From Phaeodactylibacter sp. (lineage in GTDB: Bacteria; Bacteroidota; Bacteroidia; Chitinophagales; Saprospiraceae), in NCBI RefSeq assembly GCF_022763345.1, contig NZ_JALEGS010000014.1, positions 1 to 64,000 on the forward strand: a stretch of DNA of 64,000 nucleotides, in the 5' to 3' direction. Under the pieces are notes generated by a model, which saw nothing but the letters and a program-made list of their open reading frames with translations, did no database searches and had not been told where the DNA came from. Below, piece after piece: positions 43,243 to 52,076 of this stretch. Position 1 is the stretch's first letter. Each line of letters opens with the position of its first letter. Made by a program: the position numbers and the translations under genes.

Positions 43243-43746
43243 TTATTTGCCCTGCCCGGGAAAGTCCGGCTCATACCCCGTCAGGCAATCGATAATGGTC
43301 TTTAAGCTCACAAAGAGGGCCTCCTGCCCCTCCCGGGATACGAGGACCTGAGCATCTTCTTCGTCCTGAGTCAGCGCATCTTCCGCAAAAGCCAGGAGGT
43401 CCTCCTGAGGGTAGCCCTCGAAGAAGGGGTCAAGCCGGGACCGAAAGTTTCGGCCTTTGTTGCCATGCATTACAGCCCAATTGGCCTCCTCTGCTTCACT
43501 AAGGTGTTTTTCGTCAATAACGGGGGGAAGCTCCTCTTTTCGGATCGTGTACCAAACCACCAGCATCAGAAACAGAAAATACTCCCGCTCTTCTTCGGTG
43601 AAAGCCTCGAAGTTTTCTGTAAAGGGATAGGCAAACAATACAGGCTGCTCCTGCTGCATAGCCTCCAGCCCCTGCGTGTAGGCATCCGACTTTCCCTCCA
43701 GCTCGGCGACAGCCTGATCAATTGCGTCTTCAGAAATAAACTGCAT
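43243..43746 (-). CDS. Conserved-looking acidic cytoplasmic protein, unknown function
   Basis: 167 residues, acidic, no signal peptide. Helical throughout: DAIDQAVAELEGKSDAYTQG, EEREYFLFLMLVVWYTI, GYPQEDLLAFAEDAL, EGQEALFVSLKTIIDCL. I do not recognise the family. It lies 37 bp after the OmpA-like gene and in the same direction, so it may share that transcript. Confidence 0.65.
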   Translation of the reverse strand: MQFISEDAIDQAVAELEGKSDAYTQGLEAMQQEQPVLFAYPFTENFEAFTEEEREYFLFLMLVVWYTIRKEELPPVIDEKHLSEAEEANWAVMHGNKGRNFRSRLDPFFEGYPQEDLLAFAEDALTQDEEDAQVLVSREGQEALFVSLKTIIDCLTGYEPDFPGQGK

Positions 43747-43783
43747 ACAAGATTTGTTTTAGCGTACCCACACGGGCACCCTT

Positions 43784-46207
43784 TCAATTTTTGCCAATGA
43801 TACGTATTTCAAGACGTTCGGAAAAGACCGGGTTGGGTTTTGGGAAAGCTTTTCCATACCCTTTGGCTTGCAGGCGGGTGGCATCAATGCCATTCCCGAC
43901 TAAAAAACTTACCACTACCTGAGCCCGTTGCCGGGTCAGTTCAAGCGCTTTGGCATAGGAATAGGGCTCACCAACATGGGCACCGACCTCTGCAATCAGC
44001 CCCGGGTGCTGGTTGAGGAAAGACAACAAACGGTTGAGTTCGGGATAAGCCTCTGGCTTCAGACGGTCCGTACCATTCTCGAAGTGTACGCTATTGAGCG
44101 CGATATTCTGACCTATTTCCCCCGGGATCAAGGCAAGGTTTTGGCTGACCTCCTGATAGGCAGCAGGAGCCGATGATAAAGCCGGCACAAGAGCAGGCAC
44201 TGCATCAGGATCGTCATTAGCAGGCTGAACGGGTTCTGCAGCCAGTTGCTGTGCCACTTTGCGGTCGAGTTTTTGCTGCACCATCGCCCGTTCCAGTTTC
44301 TTGACCTGATACTGCCCGTCTATTTCTACCAGCCCTTCCACTTTTTCTTCCAATTGCGGAGCTAAGGCTTCTGCCACTTCATCCTCCATGGCCGCTTTTA
44401 AGCCTTCCAGCACCTGAGCCTCCCAGGCTTCCGGTTCCGTTTCGGCAGGCTGAAATCCACCTTTGGCGGCCCAGTCCGGGGCAGGACCATTGGCAGAGAC
44501 CAGCCCTTCCTTAATTTGAGCTTGCAGCTGCCGGGCCTTTTGCTCCAGGGAGGCGCGCTCTGATTCCGTCAAAGCCGGGCTAGGCTCCACCTTGACGGGG
44601 ATTTCCATTTCCTGTATCAGCCGCTTTTCCACCTCAGGGATCAATTCCTGTTCCAGCTCTGCTTTGGCCTGATCCTGAAGTTCTTCGAAGGTGGGTTGGT
44701 CTTCCCAAAGGTGGCGTTCTCCTTCGGCTATTTCCTGTTCCGCCTCCTGCAGGGACTTCTTATGCACATAAAACCGCTTAAACCGTGCTTGCATATCTTC
44801 CAGCTCCTGTTCGGCAGCAGCAGCCTCGTCGTAGCCATCATCCGGTAAGGTGTCCTGGTGGGCCACTACTTCTGTAAAATACCGATAACGGTGGCGCAGG
44901 GCTTCAATTTCGGGGTCGGAAGGCGGAGGCAAATCCAGCCCGTATTGCTGAGTGCGGACTTCAGCCAGTGCCTCCTGCCGCATGCGCTTTAGCTCCAGCA
45001 ATTCATTGTCCAGCTTATCCAGGTGCAGGTGAAGGGCCCGGATATCCGCCTCCTCCTCTGACATTGCTGCGGCAATACTATTCGACACGGTAGCGTTGGC
45101 AGCCAGGTCTTCACCAGAGGTCTCCACCGGCTGCGCCACCGGGAAATAGCCAGGTAAATCCGCAAAAACCACTCCTTTTTCCGTAGCGGGAAGCAATAGG
45201 CTGTAGGTCCCGTCTGCATCGACTTCAGCAACCTGCACTACCTTCCCGGCTTTTGTATCCTCGAGGCGCACCTCAACTTCTCCGGCCAAACTAGGGCGAT
45301 CAACCTGCACCTCGCCTTTGATCAGGCGCAATGCCTCAGGCCGGAGTGCTTCCGGCAATGCCTTTTGCAAAATATCCACATCTCTGCCTACTGGGCGGCG
45401 CGCGACAAACGCCTCGGTTCCGGAAGCCGGAATGCTGATGAACAACTCATCTGCTTTGGTATTGATTGCGGGCCCCAGGTTGACGGGTTCAGTCCAATTA
45501 TTCCATCCCGCTCCTTTTCGCCTGGCCATATATAAGTCGTAGCCCCCGCTGCCACCAGCGCGGTTAGAGGAAAAATAAAGGGTCCGGTTGTCCGGAGCGA
45601 GATAAGCGCTTTGCTCATCGGCAGGGCTGTTGATCGTCTTCGGTAGGGATATGGGAGCGCTCCAGGCGGCTGCATCCGTCCGGGTACTCAGGTAAATGTC
45701 TTTATGAGCAGGGTGCCCCTTTTGCGGGAGCACGCAGATCATATGGTGATTGTCCTGCGCAATCTGAAAAAAGGCTTCCGGTACACTTGCGTGGCCGCCC
45801 TCCAGATGGTGCGTATTTGACAGGCTCCAAAGCCGGCCAGCCTCCCGGAAGCGGCGCAGCTGCCCCTTTCCGGCCGCATAAACCAACAGCTGCCTTCCGG
45901 AAGTATTCAGGCTTAGTGGCCATTCGGCTCCTCTGGTGTTGACAGGAGCGCCAACGTTTACTGGTTTGGACCAAATACCACTGGCAGAACGGTAGGTCAC
46001 CCAAACGTCGCTTGCATTTTGTTCGCCACGGTTTCTGGGGTGCCCAAAGCGGGCGAAGTATAGGGCATCGCCCTGCATATTAACGACTGGGTAAAGTTCG
46101 TCGTAAGTGGTATTGACAACCTCCTGCAGCGTACCCTGTGCGTTGGCAGGAAGCGCACAGCAACCCAAAAGAAGCAGGAATAACAGTGGTAGGAAGGGCT
46201 TTCTCAT
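43784..46207 (-). CDS. OmpA-family protein with PD40 beta-propeller repeats
   Basis: 807 residues. Signal peptide FLPLLFLLLLGCCALPANA. Residues about 30-290 carry PD40/WD40-like repeats (DALYFARFGHPRNRG, RTLYFSSNRAGGSGGYDLY, ADELFISIPASG). Residues 390-640 are a long Glu/Gln-rich coiled coil. The C-terminal OmpA domain (HFENGTDRLKPEAYPELNRL, LTRQRAQVVVSFLVGNGID, RLQAKGYGKAFP) should bind peptidoglycan. The layout is shared with PorE-like and PD40-OmpA proteins of Bacteroidota, some of which anchor T9SS machinery; here the role is not shown. Outer-membrane/periplasm. Confidence 0.85.
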   Translation of the reverse strand: MRKPFLPLLFLLLLGCCALPANAQGTLQEVVNTTYDELYPVVNMQGDALYFARFGHPRNRGEQNASDVWVTYRSASGIWSKPVNVGAPVNTRGAEWPLSLNTSGRQLLVYAAGKGQLRRFREAGRLWSLSNTHHLEGGHASVPEAFFQIAQDNHHMICVLPQKGHPAHKDIYLSTRTDAAAWSAPISLPKTINSPADEQSAYLAPDNRTLYFSSNRAGGSGGYDLYMARRKGAGWNNWTEPVNLGPAINTKADELFISIPASGTEAFVARRPVGRDVDILQKALPEALRPEALRLIKGEVQVDRPSLAGEVEVRLEDTKAGKVVQVAEVDADGTYSLLLPATEKGVVFADLPGYFPVAQPVETSGEDLAANATVSNSIAAAMSEEEADIRALHLHLDKLDNELLELKRMRQEALAEVRTQQYGLDLPPPSDPEIEALRHRYRYFTEVVAHQDTLPDDGYDEAAAAEQELEDMQARFKRFYVHKKSLQEAEQEIAEGERHLWEDQPTFEELQDQAKAELEQELIPEVEKRLIQEMEIPVKVEPSPALTESERASLEQKARQLQAQIKEGLVSANGPAPDWAAKGGFQPAETEPEAWEAQVLEGLKAAMEDEVAEALAPQLEEKVEGLVEIDGQYQVKKLERAMVQQKLDRKVAQQLAAEPVQPANDDPDAVPALVPALSSAPAAYQEVSQNLALIPGEIGQNIALNSVHFENGTDRLKPEAYPELNRLLSFLNQHPGLIAEVGAHVGEPYSYAKALELTRQRAQVVVSFLVGNGIDATRLQAKGYGKAFPKPNPVFSERLEIRIIGKN

Positions 46208-46298
46208 AATTTAGTATAGGCAGAACTTAAAAGAAATCGGCCGGAAACGACTTGTACACTCCTTATGACGATAAAACACAGAAAAGTAATGCCCGGTT

Positions 46299-47627
46299 TC
46301 AAAGCATATCCTCCGCTTCGCCAAAATCCGAGGGCGGGGGCCCCTGAAGCTGAATAACCCGGCTACTGTCCAGAACAGAAAGTGCCCGTAGCGATTTGCC
46401 CGTCCATTCTCCAAAAACGGTAACCTGCTGACGCCCTCCTACGGCTAGCAGTACCCACTCATGTGCCTCTTCTGCCTGCACAGGTATTTCCATGCCCTGG
46501 GCATCAAGGAGCACGACTTTCTCCGACTGCCAGACCGCCCGGACCTGCCCCAGTAATACCGGGAAGCCGGAAAGCCAAGGGTTTTTAGCCAGCGCTTGCG
46601 CATAGGCTTCCAGCATTTCCTGCCCATGCTCCGTAATGGATATCGCATTCATAGGCTGCCGGTAAGGCTGCACCCGCTTCAGCAGCGCCCGCAACGGATA
46701 GGTACCAGGATAGTACACCAGTTCACCCTGCAGGGCACTGCCCAAAACCCAATGCCCTTCAAAACGTTCGTTCCCCCACGCAAAGTCCAAAATAAGCGCA
46801 AACCGGCCGGTCTGCTCTCCCACCAGCCAGGTGCGCCGGTAACGAAGCTTTTCTTCTTCTCCCTCCACCAGCCCGATCACCAGCCAGCGGTCTGAGACAG
46901 CCGGCCCTTCCAGCACCTCTTCTTTCTTCAAATTGACGCCTCCGTAGGACAACAGTTCAACCTGGAGGGCCTGCGGCAGCCCCTCCAGCTGACGGAAGCT
47001 TTGTACAAACAGATAGAGTTCAGACAAAGCCCCCAGCAGGTTGCCATGCCACTGTTCTGCTTCCATCAACTTTGGGAAGCTGCGGATGCGGCGGGCGACA
47101 CTCCCCAGTTTAGCGTCCACCATGCGGGCCGCTATGCGCTCCCAAAACTCTGGCTCTGCCCCTTCAAGGCTGGAAAGCCCCTGCCTGATGACATCACGAA
47201 GCCATTGGTCCAGCTCTTCCACGCCTGACTTCATCTCCACGATCCGTTTATTCAGGCGGGCTTCGCGTTCGCTTGTATCTACTACAGCTGACTTTCGGGC
47301 CTCCGGTTGCCGGACCGCATCACGGACCCAGCCCGGCCGCTCATCGGCAGGTGTGATCTGATCATTTTTGCGAAGGAAGAAAAGCAGCAGGGACAGTACG
47401 TGCTGACAGGGACGGTACCGGTTTTTGCAGGTGCAACAGAAGGCTTTCCCGTCGAGCGTTACCATGACCGGATAGGTAAGTTCACCGGTGGACTTGCAAA
47501 TGCCCCAAAGGGCATCGCCATCGGAAGCTACGTTTTCCCACTTTCGCCCGTAGAACAGTGCCCGTGCCCGGTTCAGGACGAGGGTATTCGGTGCGTACGC
47601 TTGCAGGGTGGCGTAGGTCCAGCTCAC
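46299..47627 (-). CDS. SWIM zinc-finger protein
   Basis: 442 residues, cytoplasmic. The SWIM finger is FCCTCKNRYRPCQHVLSLLLFF (CxC then CxH), near residues 62-80, preceded by GICKSTGELTYPVMVTLDGK. The rest is helical to beta-rich without known motifs. SWIM proteins bind DNA or protein. In many bacteria a SWIM gene heads a MoxR/vWA cluster; here it is instead 11 bp downstream of rnc, about 9 kb from the MoxR operon. It is probably co-transcribed with acpP-fabF-rnc. Confidence 0.85.
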   Translation of the reverse strand: MSWTYATLQAYAPNTLVLNRARALFYGRKWENVASDGDALWGICKSTGELTYPVMVTLDGKAFCCTCKNRYRPCQHVLSLLLFFLRKNDQITPADERPGWVRDAVRQPEARKSAVVDTSEREARLNKRIVEMKSGVEELDQWLRDVIRQGLSSLEGAEPEFWERIAARMVDAKLGSVARRIRSFPKLMEAEQWHGNLLGALSELYLFVQSFRQLEGLPQALQVELLSYGGVNLKKEEVLEGPAVSDRWLVIGLVEGEEEKLRYRRTWLVGEQTGRFALILDFAWGNERFEGHWVLGSALQGELVYYPGTYPLRALLKRVQPYRQPMNAISITEHGQEMLEAYAQALAKNPWLSGFPVLLGQVRAVWQSEKVVLLDAQGMEIPVQAEEAHEWVLLAVGGRQQVTVFGEWTGKSLRALSVLDSSRVIQLQGPPPSDFGEAEDML

Positions 47628-47638
47628 ATTGTAACAGA

Positions 47639-48373
47639 TTAGTCCTCCGTATCGAGAATGCCCATTGAGTGCATCGCTTTCTCGGAAGCGGTTTGTTCGG
47701 CGCTTTTCTTATTGAAGTCATCGGCGGTGGCCATTTTCTTGCCATTCACCATGACGGCGACTTTGAAACGGTCCCGCTTTTCGAACTTATACCGTGCCAG
47801 GAGCTTGTAGGTAACGGTTTGGCCGTTTTTCTGGCACCATTCCAGCAGCTGGCTCTTGTAGTTGTCATCCACGGTTTCCAGCTCGTGTACGTCCACGTAG
47901 TTGCGCAGGATTTTATTGACGACGAAGCGCTTCGTGCCTTTGTAACCCTTTTCCAGATAAACTGCGCCAACGAGTGCCTCCACGGCATTTCCCAGCATAG
48001 AGCGGCTCAGGCGGGTCTGATTGTACTCAGAGAGCAGCATATCCAGCCCCATCTTATCGCCGATCAGGTTAAGGGATTTACGCTTGACAATCTTCGAGCG
48101 CATTTTGGTGAGAAAACCCTCGTCACTGTTAGGGTATTTCTTAAAGAGATACTCTGCTACGATGGTACCGAGCACGGCGTCGCCCAGGTATTCCAGGCGT
48201 TCGTTGTTCTGTACTGCGTAGGGCTTCTCAGAAGAGGAAGATTTGTGGGAAAAAGCCAGCCTGAATATAGACATATTGGCGGGGGTGAAACCAATGAGCT
48301 GCCGCAAACGGCGAGCCAGTTCCTTATCCTCAGATAAAAAATGGTTGTAAAACCTAAATACGAGCCGCAACAA
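47639..48373 (-). CDS. rnc: Ribonuclease III
   Basis: About 244 residues. The RNase III signature NNERLEYLGDAVLGTIVAEY is complete, with the second acidic site near MLGNAVEALVGAVYLEKG. A dsRNA-binding domain follows (NYKSQLLEWCQKNGQ, AEQTASEKAMHSMGI). It cleaves double-stranded RNA in rRNA and mRNA processing. The start is uncertain: no ATG lies before the domain. I chose the TTG at 48373, giving the usual length, rather than a TTG at 48466 that adds an unlikely leader. Upstream is fabF, and an mRNA hairpin lies between. Confidence 0.93.
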   Translation of the reverse strand: MLRLVFRFYNHFLSEDKELARRLRQLIGFTPANMSIFRLAFSHKSSSSEKPYAVQNNERLEYLGDAVLGTIVAEYLFKKYPNSDEGFLTKMRSKIVKRKSLNLIGDKMGLDMLLSEYNQTRLSRSMLGNAVEALVGAVYLEKGYKGTKRFVVNKILRNYVDVHELETVDDNYKSQLLEWCQKNGQTVTYKLLARYKFEKRDRFKVAVMVNGKKMATADDFNKKSAEQTASEKAMHSMGILDTED

Positions 48374-48547
48374 AACCTTAGTGTTTTGTGAAAAGATATT
48401 GTTATCTAAGGAGCAGGGCGGCAACGGGCTTGATGCGCGCTGCCGCTCTACTCTTTTAAAAACCAACGGGAAACCTGTAGCCTAAGCCCGCTCAAATGAA
48501 TGCGGCGGGCCCGGACCAGCCTCCCTAAAAGACGGCTCGCCTGCGAT

Positions 48548-48566
48548 TGGGGAATCCAATTCCCCA
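48548..48566 (-). other. mRNA hairpin between fabF and rnc
   Basis: TGGGGAAT-CCA-ATTCCCCA is a perfect 8-bp stem with 3-base loop; an outer CGCCT/AGGCG pairing may extend it. No T-run follows, so it is more likely a processing or stability element than a terminator. Confidence 0.5.
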
Positions 48567-48579
48567 GGCGCAGAAGTGC

Positions 48580-49827
48580 CTAATCTTCGTACTTCTTAAA
48601 TACCACAGAGGAGTTGTGCCCTCCGAAGCCAAAAGTGTTGCTGAGAATCGCTCTGACTTCCCGCTCCTGTGCTTCGTTGAAGGTTAGGTTTAGCTTGGCA
48701 TCCAGCTCCGGATCATCCGTGAAGTGGTTGATCGTAGGCGGGATGAAACCATGCTGAATGGCCAGGATGCCTGCAATCGACTCCACTGCTCCGGCAGCGC
48801 CAAGCAAATGCCCGGTCATGGATTTAGTAGAGCTGATATTCAAATTGTAGGCATGCTCGCCAAAGACCTGCTGAATGGCTTTGACCTCTGCAATATCCCC
48901 AAGTGGGGTTGACGTGCCGTGCACGTTGATGTAATCAATATCTTCCGGATTGAGCCCGGCATCTGCCAGGGCGATCCGCATAACATTGCCAGCACCCAGT
49001 CCCTCGGGATGTGGGGCCGTGATGTGGTGGGCGTCCGCTGTGGCGCCAGCACCAACAATTTCAGCGTAGATGGTTGCCCCCCGCTTTTTGGCGTGCTCTA
49101 GTTCCTCTAGTACAATTGCGCCTGCACCCTCGCCAAGGACGAAGCCATCGCGATCGGCATCAAAGGGGCGGGACGCTGTTTGGTAATCATCGTTGCGGGT
49201 AGAGAGCGCTTTCATGGCGTTGAATCCGCCTACCCCTGCCTTCGTCACCGTAGCTTCTGAGCCACCGGTAATGACGATATCCTGCCGGCCAAGGCGGATT
49301 TGATCGAATGCCGTTCCAATCGCATGAGAAGAAGAAGCGCAGGCAGAAACGGTCGCAAAATTTGCGCCTCGGAAACCATATCTGATAGAGATCAGCCCGG
49401 CGGCAATATCGGAGATCATCTTGGGGATCATGAAGGGATTATAGCGGGGTGTACCGCTGCCCGTAATATGATCTTCGATTTCCTTTTCCAATGTAGCCAG
49501 ACCGCCAATCCCGGAGCCCCAAATGACACCTGCCCGGTCAACGTTGACCTTTTCAACATCAATACCCGAATTTTCCATGGCCTCCGCAACGCTGTACATC
49601 GCATAGATGGTGAAATTATCCATGCGGCGCATTTCGCGGCGGTCTACTTTTTCTTCAGGTTGGAAATTCTTGAGTTCGCAGGCAAACTGAGTCTTGAATT
49701 GGGAAGCATCAAAATGAGTGATAGGATTAGCACCACTGAGGCCTTTCTGCAGGCCTTCCATGTATTCGCTAACTGAGTTTCCGATGGGGGTTACTGCTCC
49801 TAGTCCTGTTACGACAACCCTTTTCAT
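48580..49827 (-). CDS. fabF: Beta-ketoacyl-ACP synthase II
   Basis: 415 residues. The catalytic triad is visible: Cys in TVSACASSSHAIG, His in INVHGTSTPLGD, His in TKSMTGHLLGAAGAVE. N-terminus KRVVVTGLGAVTPIGNS and end FGFGGHNSSVVF are typical of FabF. It condenses acyl-ACP with malonyl-ACP in fatty-acid elongation. Its donor protein AcpP is encoded upstream (213 bp, with a hairpin), and rnc follows: the acpP-fabF-rnc order is standard in Bacteroidota. Confidence 0.97.
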   Translation of the reverse strand: MKRVVVTGLGAVTPIGNSVSEYMEGLQKGLSGANPITHFDASQFKTQFACELKNFQPEEKVDRREMRRMDNFTIYAMYSVAEAMENSGIDVEKVNVDRAGVIWGSGIGGLATLEKEIEDHITGSGTPRYNPFMIPKMISDIAAGLISIRYGFRGANFATVSACASSSHAIGTAFDQIRLGRQDIVITGGSEATVTKAGVGGFNAMKALSTRNDDYQTASRPFDADRDGFVLGEGAGAIVLEELEHAKKRGATIYAEIVGAGATADAHHITAPHPEGLGAGNVMRIALADAGLNPEDIDYINVHGTSTPLGDIAEVKAIQQVFGEHAYNLNISSTKSMTGHLLGAAGAVESIAGILAIQHGFIPPTINHFTDDPELDAKLNLTFNEAQEREVRAILSNTFGFGGHNSSVVFKKYED

Positions 49828-49973
49828 TGGCTTAATTTGATTTGGTTCCAGCCTCCTGTTACAACGGCTAAGTTATGCCCGTCAATTGTTTTGGTTGGAA
49901 ATTTGCGCCTTGTATTTGGTAGAGAATGTAGCCGGGAGGTTCAAAATGCAATATTAAAGAAGGCGCGGAGATA

Positions 49974-50009
49974 CAAATCAGAGACTTTCCTCAGAAAGCC
50001 TCTAATTTG
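49974..50009 (-). other. 16-bp mRNA hairpin between acpP and fabF
   Basis: Arms 49974-49989 and 49994-50009 form a 16-bp stem with a 4-base loop. The two imperfect positions would be C.A mismatches on the plus strand but G.U pairs on the minus-strand RNA, which fits a structure kept for the acpP-fabF transcript. Confidence 0.65.
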
Positions 50010-50040
50010 TATGCGTTAAATCCGGAAACAGCAAATGCTG

Positions 50041-50283
50041 TTACGCTTCTTTAACCTGTGATTCCAGATAAGAAACAGCCTGGCCTACCGTTTGGATAGC
50101 TTCGGCCTGCTCGTCCGGAATAGCGATATCGAACTCCTTTTCGAACTCCATGATGAGCTCCACGGTGTCCAGAGAGTCGGCCCCCAGATCGTTCGTGAAG
50201 TTTGCATCCGGGTTCACCTCTGATTCGTCGACACCTAATTTGTCGACGATGATCTTATTAACTCTTTCTGCAATGCTAGACAT
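50041..50283 (-). CDS. acpP: Acyl carrier protein
   Basis: 80 residues, strongly acidic. The phosphopantetheine site is the Ser of [15 protein letters not shown]. The full four-helix ACP sequence is present ([20 protein letters not shown] at the start). It carries growing acyl chains in the cytoplasm; FabF is the next gene. Promoter elements are upstream at 50319-50350. Confidence 0.98.
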   Translation of the reverse strand: MSSIAERVNKIIVDKLGVDESEVNPDANFTNDLGADSLDTVELIMEFEKEFDIAIPDEQAEAIQTVGQAVSYLESQVKEA

Positions 50284-50318
50284 AAGTGAATTCGCTTTAT
50301 TGGTTTACAATTGCGATG

Positions 50319-50350
50319 CAAAGAAACGTAGAAGAACCTTGACTACCAAA
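50319..50350 (-). promoter_or_regulatory. Promoter of acpP operon
   Basis: On the minus strand TTTG (50347-50350), 20 bp, then TTTCTTTG (50319-50326; one mismatch to TAnnTTTG). Leader about 30 bases. Confidence 0.55.
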
Positions 50351-50534
50351 GTTTTTCAAAAAAAAGTTGCCCCCCTGAACCTCCGAAATACCCTGCTATT
50401 GCTGAATCCCAGCCGATTCAGGCTTCAGTTTTAGCCCCCGTTTTTTCTTTGGAAGCGACCTTTGACTGTGCAGAGCATAGCCCCCTCCACGCCCCTGAGC
50501 AGCTATTTGTTCACAGGTTTTTAACCCTGGGCGG

Positions 50535-50565
50535 TTTGTATATTATAAGGATTAGCGTACTTTTA
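50535..50565 (+). promoter_or_regulatory. Promoter of pyk
   Basis: TTTG (50535-50538), exactly 19 bp, then TACTTTTA (50558-50565; one mismatch to TAnnTTTG). This is the best promoter in the window; the leader to the ATG at 50643 would be about 70 bases. Confidence 0.65.
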
Positions 50566-50642
50566 CAGTTAGGATTATTGTAAATTTTACACTTAGTCTG
50601 TTGCAAACACAAATTACACCCAATCAAAAAATTACCGGACGC

Positions 50643-52076
50643 ATGAAAGTCGTTGACCATCAAAATACTAAAATTGTGGCAACTGTAGGCCCTGCCTGTA
50701 GCAGTTACAATCAATTGCTGGAATTGGTCAAAACGGGTGTGGACGTATTCCGCCTAAACTTTTCCCACGGCACCCATCAGGATCATCAACAGGTCATTGA
50801 CCACGTCACTTACATCAACGAGAAGTACAACCTGCACATTAGCATTCTTGCTGACTTGCAGGGCCCTAAGCTCCGCGTAGGCAAAATCAAGGATAATGCC
50901 CTCGAGCTAAAAGAAGGGGACGTGATCACTCTCGTCAACGAAAAGTGCGTGGGCACCATGGAGAAAATCTATATGAGCTACGAAAGCTTTGCCCGGGATG
51001 TCAAGGTGGGCGAACGCGTGCTCGTGGATGACGGCAAGCTCGTATTTGAAGTCGTTGAAACCAACAAAGAGGATATGGTGAAGCTCAAAACCCTCTTTGG
51101 CGGCACCCTTTCCTCTAACAAGGGCGTCAACCTGCCTAACACCAAAATTTCCCTGCCTTCCCTGACGGAAAAAGACCTGGTCGACCTCGAGTTCATCCTC
51201 ACACAGCCGGTCAACTGGATTGCCTTATCCTTCGTACGGCACCCCAAAGACCTCAAAGATTTACGCAGACGCATCGAAGCGAAAAACCATCCTGCCAAAA
51301 TCATTTCCAAAATCGAGAAGCCGGAGGCGGTAGAGCGGATTGATAAAATCATCAAGCATTCCAATGCGATTATGGTTGCCCGGGGTGACCTGGGCATCGA
51401 AGTGGCTATGGAGCGCCTGCCGCTCATTCAGAAGGACATCATTGCTAAGTGTATTCAGCGGGCCCGCCCGGTGATTGTCGCCACGCAGATGATGGACAGC
51501 ATGATCACCAACCCAAGCCCGACACGTGCAGAGATTACCGACGTAGCCAACGCCGTACTCGATGGCGCGGATGCGGTAATGCTGAGTGGAGAAACCTCCG
51601 TGGGCAAGCACCCCGTGAAGGTGGTGGAAGCCATGAATAAAATCATCGAGGAGGCAGAGACGCACTACGACTTCAAGGACCGCCGCCCGATCGCAACCTC
51701 AAAGACCCGGACGTTCCATTCCGATGTCATTTGCTTCAATGCCGCACAGACGGCTATGCAGGTCAATGCCAAAGCAATTATCGGTATGACAAGCTCGGGC
51801 TACACCGCATTCAAAGTTTCGAGTTACCGACCGAAGACAGATATCTACATCTTCTCCGATCGCATGCACATGCTGGCTACCCTCAACCTCGTTTGGGGCG
51901 TGCGCTGCTTCTATTACGACCGGTTCACCACCACCGATGAGACCATCGCGGATGTAACGGAAATTCTGAAACGCGAAGGGCGTATCAAACCAGGTGATGT
52001 CATCATCAATACCGGTAGTATGCCGCTGCATCGCCGCCACCGGACCAACATGATGAAAATCACGCCGGTCGAGTAA
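50643..52076 (+). CDS. pyk: Pyruvate kinase
   Basis: 477 residues from ATG 50643 (a TTG at 50601 adds a leader not seen in relatives). Signature motifs: TKIVATVGPACSSY, FRLNFSHG, ADLQGPKLRVG, the active-site IISKIEKPEAVE, MVARGDLGIEV, and VATQMMDSMI. The C-terminal domain ends with KPGDVIINTGSMPL. It converts phosphoenolpyruvate and ADP to pyruvate and ATP in the cytoplasm. The converging nucleotidyltransferase gene ends on the next base. Confidence 0.97.
   Translation: MKVVDHQNTKIVATVGPACSSYNQLLELVKTGVDVFRLNFSHGTHQDHQQVIDHVTYINEKYNLHISILADLQGPKLRVGKIKDNALELKEGDVITLVNEKCVGTMEKIYMSYESFARDVKVGERVLVDDGKLVFEVVETNKEDMVKLKTLFGGTLSSNKGVNLPNTKISLPSLTEKDLVDLEFILTQPVNWIALSFVRHPKDLKDLRRRIEAKNHPAKIISKIEKPEAVERIDKIIKHSNAIMVARGDLGIEVAMERLPLIQKDIIAKCIQRARPVIVATQMMDSMITNPSPTRAEITDVANAVLDGADAVMLSGETSVGKHPVKVVEAMNKIIEEAETHYDFKDRRPIATSKTRTFHSDVICFNAAQTAMQVNAKAIIGMTSSGYTAFKVSSYRPKTDIYIFSDRMHMLATLNLVWGVRCFYYDRFTTTDETIADVTEILKREGRIKPGDVIINTGSMPLHRRHRTNMMKITPVE

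Larger units (their letters stand above)
50284..50642. other. 359-bp divergent intergenic region acpP/pyk
   Basis: Holds the acpP promoter (minus) and the pyk promoter (plus). A stretch between about 50360 and 50530 has no gene and no clear structure. Confidence 0.6.
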
